Assembly (NCBI RefSeq): GCF_030253575.1
Contig: NC_080567.1
Coordinates: 35,431,501-35,495,500 of the forward strand
DNA from: Rhododendron vialii
Taxonomy: Eukaryota; Streptophyta; Magnoliopsida; Ericales; Ericaceae
DNA: 64,000 nucleotides
Reading direction: 5' to 3'
Of this stretch, positions 23,174 through 34,922 are shown piece after piece. Below the pieces are notes generated by a model. That model saw only the letters and a program-made list of their open reading frames with translations, had not been told where the DNA came from and did no database searches. Every line of letters begins with the position of its first letter. Within the stretch, counting starts at the first letter, position 1. Both the position numbers and the translations under genes were made by a program.

Positions 23174-23367
23174 GTGCTGCGCGGTGAGGTGCACAATACT
23201 GTGTTGCTCAACTCCAAGCCGTCGAATCATGCATCTGACGGCTCAGATCTCATCTCGGCGACTAACGATCGAGAGCCGTTCATTGCCGAGATGAGATTCG
23301 AACTGTCGGATGCACGATCTGACGGCTCGGAGGTACACAGCACGGTGCTACGCACACCATTGCATAG
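23174..23367. repeat. Fold-back MITE
   Basis: The left arm ('gtgctgcgcggtgaggtgc' through 'gacggctcagatctcatctc') and right arm ('gagatgagattcgaac' through 'gtgctacgcacacc') are reverse complements over about 90 bp, with a short loop near 23272. There is no coding capacity. Confidence 0.75.
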
Positions 23368-23732
23368 CACCATCCCCAAATTTTGTAAGAACACACATTA
23401 GACTTAGAGTCTTATAATTAATATTTAATCCTTAAAAATGCTCTGCACAGTTATACTTTTCCTCTCAATTCTCGCACTTTATTCGCGCTCTCAGCCCTCA
23501 ATCTCACTGATTCTAGCAGTTTGAAAAGTGTTTCAAAAATGCTTTCATATGCTCCGCTCATGCACTCGCAAGCGAATTACGTGATTTAGGTCTGTGCTCC
23601 ATCTATTTTATCTGCACCCCTTTATAATCTTCTTTATATATAATTTTCTCCTAACGCATTAGTAGAGCCGGCCTAAGAGTTTTTAATGCTCAAAGTCTAA
23701 TAAAAAAATGTGTGTCTTTAAAGAGTTAATAC

Positions 23733-23922
23733 TTACTCTCTTCGTCTCTAAATAAGTGTCCGGCACGCAAAACTAAGCCTTACAAAATATGCATGTTTTT
23801 CATTAAAAAATTTGATTTTTTTTCACAATCTAATAAAACTCATTGCTAGTTAAAAAACAAATGCATCTTTTTGACGACCTAAATTTGCGCGTTGAACACT
23901 TATTTAGGGACGGAGAGAGTAA
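23733..23922. mobile_element. Stowaway/mariner-like MITE
   Basis: Starts 'tactctcttcgtctctaaat' and ends with the inverse 'atttagggacggagagagta'. These are the 'ctccctccgtccc'-type ends typical of plant mariner/Stowaway MITEs, flanked by TA. A central 'tttttcattaaaaaa' region allows folding. Confidence 0.75.
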
Positions 23923-23925
23923 TAA

Positions 23926-24070
23926 TTTGGGAAAATGACAGTCCAGGACGTGTTTTGATAATTAATACCCGCCAAAGACATGCTGAGAATATTTGTTAAT
24001 GCTGTAAATGTCATTGGCGGATAATATTAATTATCAAAACACGTCATTGGCCGTCATTTCTCCAAATAAT
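23926..24070. mobile_element. MITE family X, copy 1
   Basis: Inverted ends of about 45 bp: left 'gacgtgttttgataattaat', right 'attaattatcaaaacacgtc'. Another copy with the same ends lies at 60286-60418, and the two share most of their length. It directly abuts the Stowaway-like element on its left. Confidence 0.8.
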
Positions 24071-24539
24071 TTTTACAGCAACATTCACAATATTGGAGTT
24101 GGACACTTGGATTTATGGGATAGTGGATTGGGCTAACATATTACCTTCAATTGGACATTGTTTTTTCATTCTATTGACCTTAAAAAGAGTCATACTCAAA
24201 TCCAAATAGTAAAAATATTATAGTGCCCCTAAAATTTGAAATTTTTGGAATGCTCAAGGCTCAGACCTCTTGGACCTGGGCCGGCCCTGCGCACATCAGA
24301 TGTAATTGAAAATGGAGTCGTGTATTAGAAATATGAAACCGCATACTCTCTCTAGAGTAGGAGAAGGAAAACGAGATAGGAGTAGTTGAGAGCAATCTTT
24401 ACCTAGCAACCAAACGGAATGTCAACCTAGCTACCAAACTGAATGTCCAGAAGAATATACATTTTATTTATTCGTGTTTATCTTTTGCATGTCCCATATG
24501 TAGCTATCCTAACAGCTTCGATAAAGTTCAAAAAAGAAA

Positions 24540-24794
24540 GGGTTTTGTTAACGTATGCTCCCTAGGCATATGATAAACACTACTATATTCTCTTTCATTT
24601 ATTTCTTTTTGTATGAGAAATCTAAGTTCCAAACACTAACCATAAATGAAAAAAAATTCATCCTTTCAAAAACAATAAATGAAGAGTTTATGGTTAGTGT
24701 TTGAAACTTAGATTTTTCATAAAAAAAAAAAATAAATGAAGGAGAATATAATAGTGTTTATCATATGCCTAGGGGGCATACGTTAACAAAACCC
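24540..24794. mobile_element. MITE with about 110-bp terminal inverted repeats
   Basis: The left end GGGTTTTGTTAACGTATGC and the right end GCATACGTTAACAAAACCC are exact inverses. The arms continue through 'tatgataaacact' and 'ctaagttccaaacactaacc'. There is no coding capacity and no clear target duplication. Confidence 0.85.
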
Positions 24795-25342
24795 AAACAG
24801 AAATGGGAAAATATCTAGCCGTCGATGCGCTTTTCTCCAAGAAGCAGGAGAAAAAGAGCCCCAACGCAAATTGGCGTGTGACTGAGAAAATGCGAGGGCG
24901 TGCCAGGACCACGGTTGGTCCGGTTTGAAAATTGCTGCGAGTGCGTGAAAAACTGACTTCGAACAAGAGATTGTGGACCTCATTGCCACAATGAAGTAGA
25001 TCGACTTCAAATTTTCACAAGCGATGTGGAAAAAGAAATTAAGCCAGGACTCAAGCATAAAGATCGCCATAGAACCTCATCGCACGTGGGCACGTCCCTC
25101 CATTTGCATGGTTTCGGTGGTTAGCATTTGCGCATCACACCACTAATTCATGGTTTGGAATGTATCCACGTTGCTGCCCAATTTTTATGGAACAAAAAAA
25201 CCCAACTAGTATTTTTCACCAAGTATTGGCTACGTGGCACTTTTACATTGGCGGTCATTTTTTAGCACAAAATACTAGCTAGCTGCTAGCTTATAGCAAG
25301 TGCTAAGATTAAGGCTATATCGGCTCTCTCTGGGACTCCGGC

Positions 25343-25566
25343 CCTGTTGCGCCTTGCTTCGTCTGGAGCTCAAAACATAATTTAAGCCGTGCTCTGTTAG
25401 CCTTGCCTCGTCTCGAGCTCAGACGAGCTCAAAACATAATTCAAATCGTGCTCTGTTTAGAGCCTTGCCTCGTCTCGAGCTCAAAACATAATTCAAATCG
25501 TGCTCTGTTTAGAGCCTTGCCTCGTCTCGAGCTCAAAACATAATTCAAACCGTGCTCTGTTTGGAG
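25343..25566. repeat. Tandem repeat, 52-bp unit, about four copies
   Basis: Unit from 'agccttgcctcgtctcgagc' to 'caaatcgtgctctgtttag'. The last two copies are almost identical, the second carries a 10-bp insertion ('agacgagctc'), and the first is diverged. The GC-rich, palindromic 'cgtctcgagctc' core stands out from the AT-rich surroundings. Confidence 0.88.
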
Positions 25567-28404
25567 CTAGACGCAAACAACCCCCTGTAAAACATCAAGT
25601 CAACGAACATTGTTAGCCAAGTAAATAACTTGCATTTTTATTCAGTGAAATAACAGCAAATTCAATTTCAAAAATACACGGCAAGATTATTTGATTCGAT
25701 CAGTAAGATACCGATGCCCAATCAACTTGAGTTTTTCCGGAGTTGTTCGCCTCTCGCTCAAAAAGAATTTTTCAAAAAATTCCCCTAGATTCTCCCTAAA
25801 TTCCTCCTACTTCTAATATTTCTCTCTCTATTTCTTTTCACTTATTATTTCTACTATTTTTCAAAAAACTTTTCAAAAACCAAACCAAACACAGCATGAA
25901 CGGTTATAATTATATTTTTGAGCTCGGGATGAGACCCGAAGTGAGGGCACAACGTAAGGCCTGTTTTGTCCCAAGTCACAGCGGGGCCGTGAGTCCCTCT
26001 CTCTGTGGCATGGGAAAGGTATTGATTGAATGAGAGACAAAGCAACGCGATTGGGCCTATAAAGCTTTCTAAGACAAAGTGGGCCTGGCCCAATTGAATA
26101 TTAAGAGGGCCACGTAACAAGGTGAGAAATGGCCCAACAAGATGTAAACCCCATTGCTTGGCCTGTAACGAAATTACAAGAACTTAAGCCCAAGTAACAA
26201 CACAAAATTTTAGGGAACTTATATTTTTCATAACTAATAGTGTTCGGGCTGAATTACCCACAATTCGACTAATCTCTAGGGGATGTTTCCCACTGGTTAC
26301 TTGCTGGGGTCCAATTAAGCCAAAACCCCCACGTGGACCGACTCTGATAAGAATTGATTTTTGCACTTCCATTCAAATGAACTCTCTTTTTGTCCGTATC
26401 TATATAAATTTGCAAAAGTACCTTTCATGTATTTTTTAAACTTTTTTAAACACAAAAAAAGGGTAATCTTAATGGAGTGGTACTTCACAAGGGGAAAAAA
26501 AAAAAGAAAAAGAAAAAAGAAACGTACTAGTACAAAGAGAAATTATTTAGAGCATGAGTAGTTTTTTTTTTTAATTGGCGAAAGTCAGTAGTGTTATAAA
26601 CTTAGAATAACAAAATTAGAACCTTGGGAAATGACTTGAACTCTCAATCTCCTAGCTCCGGACGGCAGGCACCGAAGTGCACTACTAATGTGTTGGGCCA
26701 AAAACCTCTTGGCAAAGCATGAAAATTAGTTACTTAACAATATGAATGAATCCGCTGCATGCAAGTATGAAATTAACTCTGAATTTCCCAATGCAAAAGC
26801 CTTGAAAATCATATGGTGGCCTGTAACCAAGTTTTGGTACACGAATCAAAATTCTGACCTTTGGAGATGATAGCGCCATCACCATGAGATTGCTAGTTTA
26901 CCAAATTTAGGTCAGGGGAGCTTTACAGAAAGGGCTATAGTATATACCCCTTCTGTCCCTATTTAATTGCCCCTTACAGTTTTGCATGCATTTTCAACGG
27001 TTTATATCTCTCGACGTATATTGTTAAAAATATTTAATATGGTCTTGTTTGATAGATTTCTGTTTTTTTCTATAAAACAATGATTTCAAAAACATAAAAC
27101 ATAATAAATACTTCGAGAGATATAAGTCGTTGAAAATGCACGCAAAATCGTAGTGGACAATTAAATAGGGACGGAGCTAGGGAGTACTGTATAACTATAT
27201 CGATATCACGAAAGCTTTGATAGTGATGATCAATGGTGAATTTGGTGATTGGTTGAGGATTATATCAGCCATCGACCACTAGCTATGCAGTGGGGTTGGC
27301 AGCTCCTCGATCTCATGGACAGAGATATGTAGTACCTTCGCAAACTACAATATGTGCATACTAATTAACACTTTCCATAGGAGTAAATATATAGTATTAC
27401 TCCAATATTGGTGCTACTATACTATGCTTTGTTAACATCACTAATAAGAAATCTCACCCACAATAGTAGTGTAGACCAAATTAAACATGATTCATCAATA
27501 AGAGACGTGGGAGTCCCAATTAGTATAATGAGAAACTATTTTTTATTTGATCGATGATACCCCCATGCATGCATAGAATTTGTAACCGTTGTATTTAACA
27601 ATATAGTGTGGGGCACGTGCTCTGCGCGTGCTCAATAGCCATCAAGAAAACAAAGGTTTACTTTTGTTGCGAATAAGGATAGGGGCTTCGTCATTTTTGT
27701 CACAAAAAAGTTCTTCCTAAACCTCACAAATGTTCTCAGTGCTCCAATTTCTCCATTTCGAATGTCGGTTGCCTCTAAGACTTCACTTTGCATTTTATGT
27801 TTGAATGTTAATCCCCACAAACTCATAATCTAGTATTTGCAATCTGTTTCATTATAAATATCAACTTCAACTGCTTCCATTGGTTTGTTTATGATGACAA
27901 TCAAGTAATATTTCTTGAGTCGAATAGTGTTATGCAAGAGTTAATATTCCATCTTTAAGTTTAACATTAAGGATCGTCCAAAGTTTGAATAATTATAGGC
28001 TAACTAAATGTGGTGAGTCTCAATAATGGTATACTTATTCAATTTTAAATTTTAAATCTGTTGACGTAGTGCCACATAACCTACTCCATTAAATATTGCA
28101 GGTCCCACAAAATTTGAATAGCTATAGGCTAACCAAGTGGGTGGGTCCCAGTACTATTACATAAATACATAAATCTATGTTACCAATATATCTAGCATAA
28201 TTACTAAATTCTAAAAACAAATTCCAACATTCCCCCTCGGTTATAAGTCCATGTCGCTTTGGTTCTCCATCGTGACCCAATAGGTGGGGGCACCCAAAAG
28301 AGAGACCCCGAAAAATGCTCCTATGCTTTTGGAAAAATGTTCAATTGTCAAAGATTCCCCCCCAACTCATAAACAAAAGATTTGCCTCTCCAATCTCCAA
28401 GCAC

Positions 28405-28412
28405 TATAAATA
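28405..28412 (+). promoter_or_regulatory. TATA box of PIP-like gene 1
   Basis: TATAAATA, 76 bp upstream of the start codon, in a block 'cactataaatacaaagccca' that is conserved at the same place before the second gene. Confidence 0.65.
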
Positions 28413-28487
28413 CAAAGCCCATAACCTCGATCACCATATCATCCATACCAACCTAACACCAATACATCATTACATAGGTATTTTAGC

Positions 28488-28817
28488 ATGGGGGCGAAGA
28501 GTCCAATTTCTACCACCTCTTTTATTCTACTTCTTCCTCTCGTGTTAACGACTTTATTAACACTAGTTCCGAGTACTGCCATACGGCCGCCGATTGACTC
28601 GAGGCCCAAACTGCATGGGTCTAGTAGTAATGTTGGAGAGATGAAGAATTTTCTCGGTGGATTTTCTGTTGGGACTATGGAGAGCTCAGGGCCAAGCCCT
28701 AGTACTGGAAACAAGTCACGGAAGCAAGTCCGAACAACTGTTGGAAAGGTCAAGGACGGCAAGGAAGGCCCCAGTCCTGGTCAAGGACATGATTATGTGC
28801 ACGACAACCACACTTAA
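28488..28817 (+). CDS. PIP-like (PAMP-induced secreted peptide family) precursor, copy 1
   Basis: Single-exon gene for a 109-aa secreted precursor. Residues about 9-31 form a hydrophobic signal peptide ending before AIRPP. A variable, charged middle follows (FLGGFSVGTM at 55-64), then two short peptide motifs: SSGPSPSTGNK at 66-76 and EGPSPGQGH at 93-101, followed by DYVHDNHT. The SGPSP...GH core is the mark of the PIP/PIPL family, whose mature hydroxyproline peptides are cut out in the apoplast and are sensed by LRR receptor kinases in immunity. Here the first motif has lost the GH end and the second has Glu for the first Ser, so this copy may be weakened. The start is the first Met, 76 bp from the TATA box, and is the same in the paralogue. 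CEP or IDA families are less likely: their core motifs are absent. Confidence 0.8.
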   Translation: MGAKSPISTTSFILLLPLVLTTLLTLVPSTAIRPPIDSRPKLHGSSSNVGEMKNFLGGFSVGTMESSGPSPSTGNKSRKQVRTTVGKVKDGKEGPSPGQGHDYVHDNHT

Positions 28818-30051
28818 TCTCATATCCAGCTAGCAATTTGGCAATAGAATTTCTCCTGGAGATCTATGTGATGTAATATCAAGTACGCAAGTTAATTCGC
28901 TAGATAATGATACTAAATGCAACGACACAAATTTTGGTCACAATGTATGACAATCCGAATTACTTGCCTTGCAGTTGTTCCATTGAGAAAGCATGTTATG
29001 GTGTGATCTTTTGGAACCAGATCAAAAAATAATAATAATAATAATCTTTTGGAAACTTATCACTTATCTTAATTTGAATTTCAGTAATTAAGTTTTAGCA
29101 TTGCTTCTATATACATTGCTTTTTTCTTTTTTTTTTTATGTTAGCAACTTGTTATCATCTGAATGGAGCGACTAATCCGGGATAGCATCCCTACCGTTCA
29201 CTAGCTCGTGATTCAAACATTGGCTAGTAAAATCTGTTTCTTTGGTGGATGCAAGGCACAAATCCTGGACTTAGAATATTTTTCAAATGGCATAACCATG
29301 GCATTATCATTTGTACCGTGAAAAGCCTACCTTCACATGAGAGACTATTTTCACTCATACCAATGCACATGTCCACATACAAGGATATTCATGGAACAAT
29401 TTTAAGAAAGATAAGTCAACTTGATGACTGAAAAAAAAAATTCAATGAAAACTAATATAACATGTGTCGTTATCTTTAATATCAGGTGCGGGCAGAAATT
29501 CAAAGAACCCAACATGTATAATTATGATTTTCATCCAAGGCTTCGGAATCGCTTGGATATAAGTGGGGTCATGTGACCCAATGAGTTTGAAATCTCATTG
29601 AAGGAATACATATTTTGCAGATGCATTTTCCTTTTTATAAATTTGACCCGACTAAAACACTTGTGCCCTGAACCGAATTTGACTAAGCTTTCTAAGACAA
29701 AGTGGTCCTAGCCCAATTAAATATTACCATGGCCGAGTAAAAGGTGAGAAATGGCCCAACAAGACGTAAATCCTCATTGCTTGGCCTGTAATGAAATTAC
29801 AAGAACTTAAGCCCAAGTAAGAACCCGAAAAAATTAGGGATTATTTCCATAAATGATACTCTGATAGTGTTTGGGCTAAGATTACGCACATCTCGATTAA
29901 TTTCTATTCTCTAGGGGATGTTTTCCACCAGTGGAGGTCTAGTAAAGCCGGAAAAATACCTCATGTGGTCTGGCTCCGATAACACCTGGAATGTTGGAAC
30001 TGAAACCTAGAAAGGAGCAGAGCTCTAAGTCGCCAATTAGGAAATTATTTT

Positions 30052-30443
30052 GAGAGCTGCTACACACACAGCAGTCTGTGCACAGATTGTGCACAGATTT
30101 TTTTGTGGGGCCCACCACGGGTCCCACACAAGTCATTCGAGCCGTTCATTAAATGTAAAACAGTTTTTCAAAGGTCCCCGTAAAAAATAGGCTCAATCCA
30201 ATACCTATAGGTGCTTCATCCAACCATCTAACTTTTCATTCAGATTTCCGGTTAATGAAAAGTTATGTGGTTGGATCGAGCACTTATAGGTATTGGATTG
30301 AGCTTATTTTTTATGGGGTCCCTTGAAAAAGTGTTTTACATTTAATGAACGGCTCGGATAATTTGTGTGGGACCCGTGGTGGGCCCCACAATAAAATCTG
30401 TGCACAATCTGTGCACAAAGTGTATGTGTGTGTAGACTTTCTG
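30052..30443. mobile_element. MULE-type MITE with 9-bp target duplication, copy 1
   Basis: Long inverted arms around 'ctgtgcacagattgtgcaca', 'gggcccaccacgggtccca' and 'gctcaatccaatacctatag'. It is flanked by AATTATTTT at 30043-30051 and 30444-30452, a 9-bp duplication as made by Mutator-like transposases. A second copy with its own 9-bp duplication lies at 40574-40956. There is no coding capacity. Confidence 0.85.
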
Positions 30444-30561
30444 AATTATTTTAGCACTCAAATCCAAATGAACTCTCTTTCTTGACCTTATCGATCTCTA
30501 TGAATTTACAGAAATACCTTTCAATTTAGTATTGATTGCACATATAAAAAGGGTAATCTTA

Positions 30562-30848
30562 GAGCATCTCCAATCCAACACCCTCCAAATCTCTATTTGA
30601 GATGATCAAATTAATCTATTTTATTTGAAAAGTAGATTTAGAATATTGTACTATTTTTCTCAACTCCAACCCAACACTCTATTTCTCAACTCTAACACAT
30701 ATTTGGAGGAGATCCTCTATTTTTTCCTTCATTCTCTATATTTAGAGGATCAAAGTTCATCCTCCCAAATGGAGGAGAGTTTTAGAGAATGGATTAGAGA
30801 ATGTTTTTCCTCCAAAATGAAGAAATGGAGTATGGGTTGGAGATGCTC
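30562..30848. mobile_element. Tourist-like MITE (PIF/Harbinger), 287 bp
   Basis: The ends GAGCATCTCCAATCC and GGTTGGAGATGCTC are inverted, and the flanking 3-bp duplication is TTA (30559-30561 and 30849-30851). Both are typical of PIF/Harbinger MITEs. In unit 1 the same site reads 'gggtaatcttaatggagtgg', an empty site. Confidence 0.9.
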
Positions 30849-30960
30849 TTACTAGAGTAGAGTAGTTCACGTGAAATTAAAAGAAAAAAAACCAAAAAAC
30901 CATTTTGATAAAAGAGAGTATGAAAATTTGTTAAGAGATACTTATTCACATGGGGCCATG

Positions 30961-31135
30961 AATAAGTTATTTACTGAGGAAATGAATCGCGACCATCCAA
31001 AACACTTGTGGACGATTCGGATTTTAATGAAACTTTTTTGGGAAAGAGTTTAATTCTTCTCCGTAAAAATTTCATTAACATCCGGACCGTCCAAAACACT
31101 TTTGGATAGTCGCGATGCACCTCCACAAGACTTCT
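30961..31135. repeat. Fold-back element
   Basis: The arms 'tcgcgaccatccaaaacac' (about 30989) and the inverse 'cacttttggatagtcgcga' (about 31099) pair over about 75 bp around 'ttttaatgaaac'. A diverged half-copy lies at 955-1040. Confidence 0.6.
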
Positions 31136-31299
31136 TACTGTACTATTTGCATGAGAAATTTATTGGCCCAATCAGAAAATAACAAGTGGCCACTTAAATT
31201 GAACAAAGTGGAACACGTATGGATTGAAACACACAGAATCATGCACTTAAAGGAATGATGACGTTTTGGTTGGTTCAATGTCGTTTCATGGGCAATGTC

Positions 31300-31930
31300 A
31301 ACCATTGTCAGATGTCACTCAGAGAATGAATAAGAAGAAATATGCAGTTCGAAACCCAGAGACATAAATGGTGTCATTTAAACAACGTTTATGCCCATGG
31401 AGCACGATCAAGGAAGTTGAGATTTGAGCATGAAACTACCCAATTCGAAGTAATTGAGGGAAGTGGCGATAATGGATTAACTGACCCACTATGGGATGGT
31501 TGCAAGCAAGAGCTTTGAAGGGAATGTTTGAATTCAATAGCAAGACTAACTTCGAAGACAGATGGGCGAGAGAATGGAAATCGTTGAGAAGACCCAAGAG
31601 CTTGCTTATAAATAGAAGAAATGAAAGAAGGAAGAACCCCCAGACAAATCATCAAACAAACAGTTATGTTATGCTTGGTTTGTCCTTAGGCAGTAAATTA
31701 TGAACTTAGACTTAGTTCGAAGTAGTTAGGAGTAGTTTGTAGTAGTTACATTGTAATCTGTTCGTGTTATTTCGAAGTTGGAGAATCATTTGGGAAAAAG
31801 TTATTTTGAATTGATCAAAGTATCTTGTTTCTCTTTGATTGTTGAATTTCTAGTGAATCGTTGTGTCATTTCAATACTTCAAAGGAAAAATCCTCTTCAT
31901 TGAGATAATTGAACAGACATCACAATCGCC
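31300..31930 (+). mobile_element. LTR-like segment with TATA box
   Basis: Carries 'cttataaatagaaga' at about 31606 and then a stretch like the R-U5 part of plant LTRs ('agttaggagtagtttgtag', 'tttctctttgattgttgaat'), ending near 'acagacatcaca'. It begins near 'tgtcagatgtc', an imperfect inverse of that end. No target duplication was confirmed. The open frames inside are not recognised. Confidence 0.45.
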
Positions 31931-32052
31931 TAATTAAGTTTGGCTTTTTTATAAGTTAAATCTGAAAATGATAATTGTAAACCTTTTCTGACACACTCGC
32001 ACACAAACATAATTCTGAAGTTGGCAAAAATCTCAGCCAAACAGGTACCTCC

Positions 32053-32478
32053 TGTAGAACTGGGGGAAGGTGCTGCGCAGCGTGCTGTGCATGACAAAAC
32101 ACCACCGCCCCGATCTCGCTTCGATGATCGAAAACATTCATTTCATAGAGCTCGTCGAGTAGAACAAGTATACCAAAAATTAGCTCGATTGGATATCATT
32201 AAATGCCTCATCTGAACATTATTATCTTGAAACGAATGGATCCGAAACACTAGATAAAATCCACTATTTTTTGGGAACACTTAATAATTTCAAGATAATA
32301 ATGTTCAGATGAGGCACTTAATGATATCCGATTGAGCTGATTTTTGGTACACTTGTTCTACTCAATAAGCTCTACGAAGTGAACGTTTTCGATCGTCAGA
32401 GTGAGAACGCGGCGTCGACGTTTTCCCATGCGCAGCGTTGTACTGCGTAGTGCCTTCTCCAGTCCCCCTCCGTAAAGA
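32053..32478. mobile_element. Long fold-back MITE
   Basis: Arms of about 180 bp: left 'gaaggtgctgcgcagcgtg' through 'gcctcatctgaacattatta', right the inverse, ending 'gcgtagtgccttctcc'. The inner 60 bp of the arms are nearly identical, the outer ends more diverged. The loop lies at 32236-32288. Confidence 0.8.
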
Positions 32479-33029
32479 AGTTTTTCTCAAATTTGTTTTA
32501 AAAATAACTTGACATGAATGTATCCACTGCGTGCAAGCATGAAATTAACCCTTGAAAATCATGTTGAAAGTTGGTGGCATGGATCGATGATCAAGTACCA
32601 CAAGTAAACAAATTTCGGTACATGAATCTTATATTTTGACCTTTACAGATGATAGCGCCATCCATCCCAATGAGATTGCTGGTTTACCAAATTTAAGGGA
32701 GCTTTTACAGAGCTACAATAACAATCGATATCACGAAAGCGTACTCGATCGACCTTTGTGCAGTGGGGTTGGCTCAGCGCATCCTCTTCTTATAAAACTA
32801 TTTGCAACAAGAAACAAGAACGATGTTTGAGCCAGAGATACTCTCCCTTTGAACAAAAGAATTTAAGAATTAATCTCGTTTTTTTTCATTAATAAAAAAT
32901 CACCATCTTGCGCTAAGACCTACATCCTTATTTATAACGATGCTGATAAGCATTCTTTCCTAAAGAACTAAAATAATGAAAAGCTAAATATAAGTCTTGA
33001 AGAACAAGAAAATAGGAGTATTTTTCCGA

Positions 33030-33720
33030 AAGAATTGTTAGATCCAGAAAGAGGCTACACGTGACAAATTCCAAATGCGAGTGCACGTAAAGGGAGATGT
33101 TAAAGAAGAGAATAAATTCTTTACACCGTCAGTGTAAATATTTGTTTCCTCCAAATCAATTACATTGCGCCACGTTGCCAAACATTTTTCCTTGAGTGGG
33201 TTCTCACAAAAAGTATGACATTGATTCAGTTTTCAACAGGGTTAGGGTTAGGGCTGTAAGTTAATCATTATAACTTACAGGGTTGGCCCTGATATTCAGG
33301 AGGCTTAAAGCAATAACAAAATTGAGATTCTAGGTTTTTGTTAAAAAGAAATACTAGGGTGCTAATAAAAGATTTTTAAAAAAATGGTATTTTTAGTTTC
33401 GTAATTTAACTATAAAAAAAAAAAGTAGTGCTATGTATCCTTTGGCCTTCCTCTAGGAAATAAAAAGGAGGATTTTTCCCTATTGGATAGTCGAAAAACC
33501 CGTTAAAATCAACAGCTACAAAATAGGAGTATTATTGTTAGATTTCTTTGAGGGTTTCAACCTAAAATTAATTGACAATGAGTGGAGAGGTCCCAATATT
33601 ATACTAAGTAATCGCTTATTCTACACCTAAGTAATGTGAGATTTATTTCTTTAACGAGAATAAATTCTTTACATTTGTTTCCTCCAAATCAATTATATTG
33701 CGTCATATCGCCATGTTTTA
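33030..33720. mobile_element. Decayed TRIM fragments with a 55-bp direct repeat
   Basis: 'attgttagatttctttgagg' at 33536 is an LTR start of the 2.5-3.2 kb TRIM family. 'ctacacgtgacaaattcc' at about 33055 resembles the internal part of the TRIM at 34.9 kb. The segment 'gagaataaattctttaca' followed by 'tttgtttcctccaaatcaatta' occurs at about 33110 and again at about 33656. Confidence 0.5.
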
Positions 33721-34006
33721 TTAATTGAGAGAGTCTCACATCGGGAATTTCTAAGAAGATGAAATGGTATATATGATGTCCGTCAGCTACTGTATAACTT
33801 GGAGCTAACTTTTTGAACCACGTAGTTAGACTAAGGGTTAACAGGTCAGCTAGGGTGGATCGTTACACTTTCCTCTTGTCTTCCCCATCGTGAACCAAAT
33901 ACATAGGGGGCGGCACACAAAAAAGCTAACCCCAAAATTGCTCATATGCTTTTGAAAAAGGTCCATGTTCATACACTAACCGATTTACCACCCCACCTCC
34001 CTCCAC

Positions 34007-34014
34007 TATAAATA
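34007..34014 (+). promoter_or_regulatory. TATA box of PIP-like gene 2
   Basis: TATAAATA, 90 bp upstream of the start codon, inside the 'cactataaatacaaagccca' block shared with gene 1. Confidence 0.65.
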
Positions 34015-34103
34015 CAAAGCCCATATCAATCCCAACACCAGACCAACTTAACACCTATACATATAATACCATAACACATAATACACACATTGTCCATTTT
34101 AGC

Positions 34104-34433
34104 ATGGGGAGAAGAGTCCAATCTCTTACCACCTCGTTTCTTCTACTGATTCTCTCTCTTGCGTTAACGACTTTATTAGTACTGGTTCCGAGTACAGCTG
34201 CACGACCGCTGAAAGATTCGGGGCCCGAATTGCGTGGGTTGAGCAGTAACGTTAGGGAGACGAAGGATTTTCTCGGCGGATTTTCTCTTGGGACTATGAA
34301 GACCTCAGGGCCAAGCCCTCCTGGCATTGGACACAGGTCATTTATACCGGTCCAAACAACCCTTGGAAACGTCAAGGACTCTGGCCCTAGTCCTGGTGAA
34401 GGACATGATTATGGGAACGACAACCACACTTAA
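34104..34433 (+). CDS. PIP-like secreted peptide precursor, copy 2
   Basis: Single-exon gene, 109 aa, same length and plan as the copy 5.6 kb upstream. The signal peptide is at about 9-33 (LTTSFLLLILSLALTTLLVL core). The middle has FLGGFSLGTMKT, then two full family motifs: SGPSPPGIGH at 68-77 and SGPSPGEGHDYGNDNHT at 93-109. Both keep SGPSP and the GH end, so two mature peptides could be released; Pro residues in SGPSP would be hydroxylated. Families of this type signal from the apoplast to LRR receptor kinases. This copy looks functional and closer to the family consensus than copy 1. The conserved C-terminal extension after GH (DY..DNHT) in both copies is unlike the Arabidopsis PIPs I recall, which end at GH. 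Confidence 0.85.
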   Translation: MGRRVQSLTTSFLLLILSLALTTLLVLVPSTAARPLKDSGPELRGLSSNVRETKDFLGGFSLGTMKTSGPSPPGIGHRSFIPVQTTLGNVKDSGPSPGEGHDYGNDNHT

Positions 34434-34922
34434 TGCAATATATAGGAATTCGGTCTACTTCAGATCTATTTATGTGATACAATATTTGAAGTACGTGCGT
34501 GTTTTTCAGGATAGTGACAAATGTAATGGTGTACAAACTTTAGTCACAGTTTATGATAATCGATCTAAATTTCATGTCGTGTAATTGTTCCAAAAAAGAA
34601 TTATGTTATGATGTGAACTTCAGGAAACTATCTTTGAATTTCAGTAAGTTTTAGCATTGCTTCTGTATACGTTGTTGCTTTAATTTGCTATGTATGCAAT
34701 TTGGTATCCATTTGAATAGAGCGACTAATATGAGGTAGCAAACTCCACCGTCCACTCGCTCGTGATTCAAACACTGGTCAATAAAATCTGTTTCCTTGGT
34801 ATGATTTTTGGTGGATGGCACAAATCCCGGGCTAAGAATTTTCGAATGGGCATAACCATGGCCTATACCTTCACGTGAGCCAGAGACTATTTCACTCAAA
34901 CAATGAACATGTCCAAACATAG

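Larger units (their letters stand above)
26063..29660 (+). repeat. Tandem duplication, unit 1 (contains the first PIP-like gene)
   Basis: Matches 29685-35704 in the same order. Shared blocks are 'agctttctaagacaaagtgg' at the start, 'gtgagaaatggcccaacaag', 'tctaggggatgtt', 'gatgatagcgccatc' at 26866 (and 32649), the peptide gene, and 'gtcatgtgacccaatg' near the end. Unit 1 is about 3.6 kb; unit 2 is about 6.0 kb because of later insertions. A Stowaway-like MITE ('cccttctgtccctattta' to 'taaatagggacggag') lies at about 26943-27186. Confidence 0.85.
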
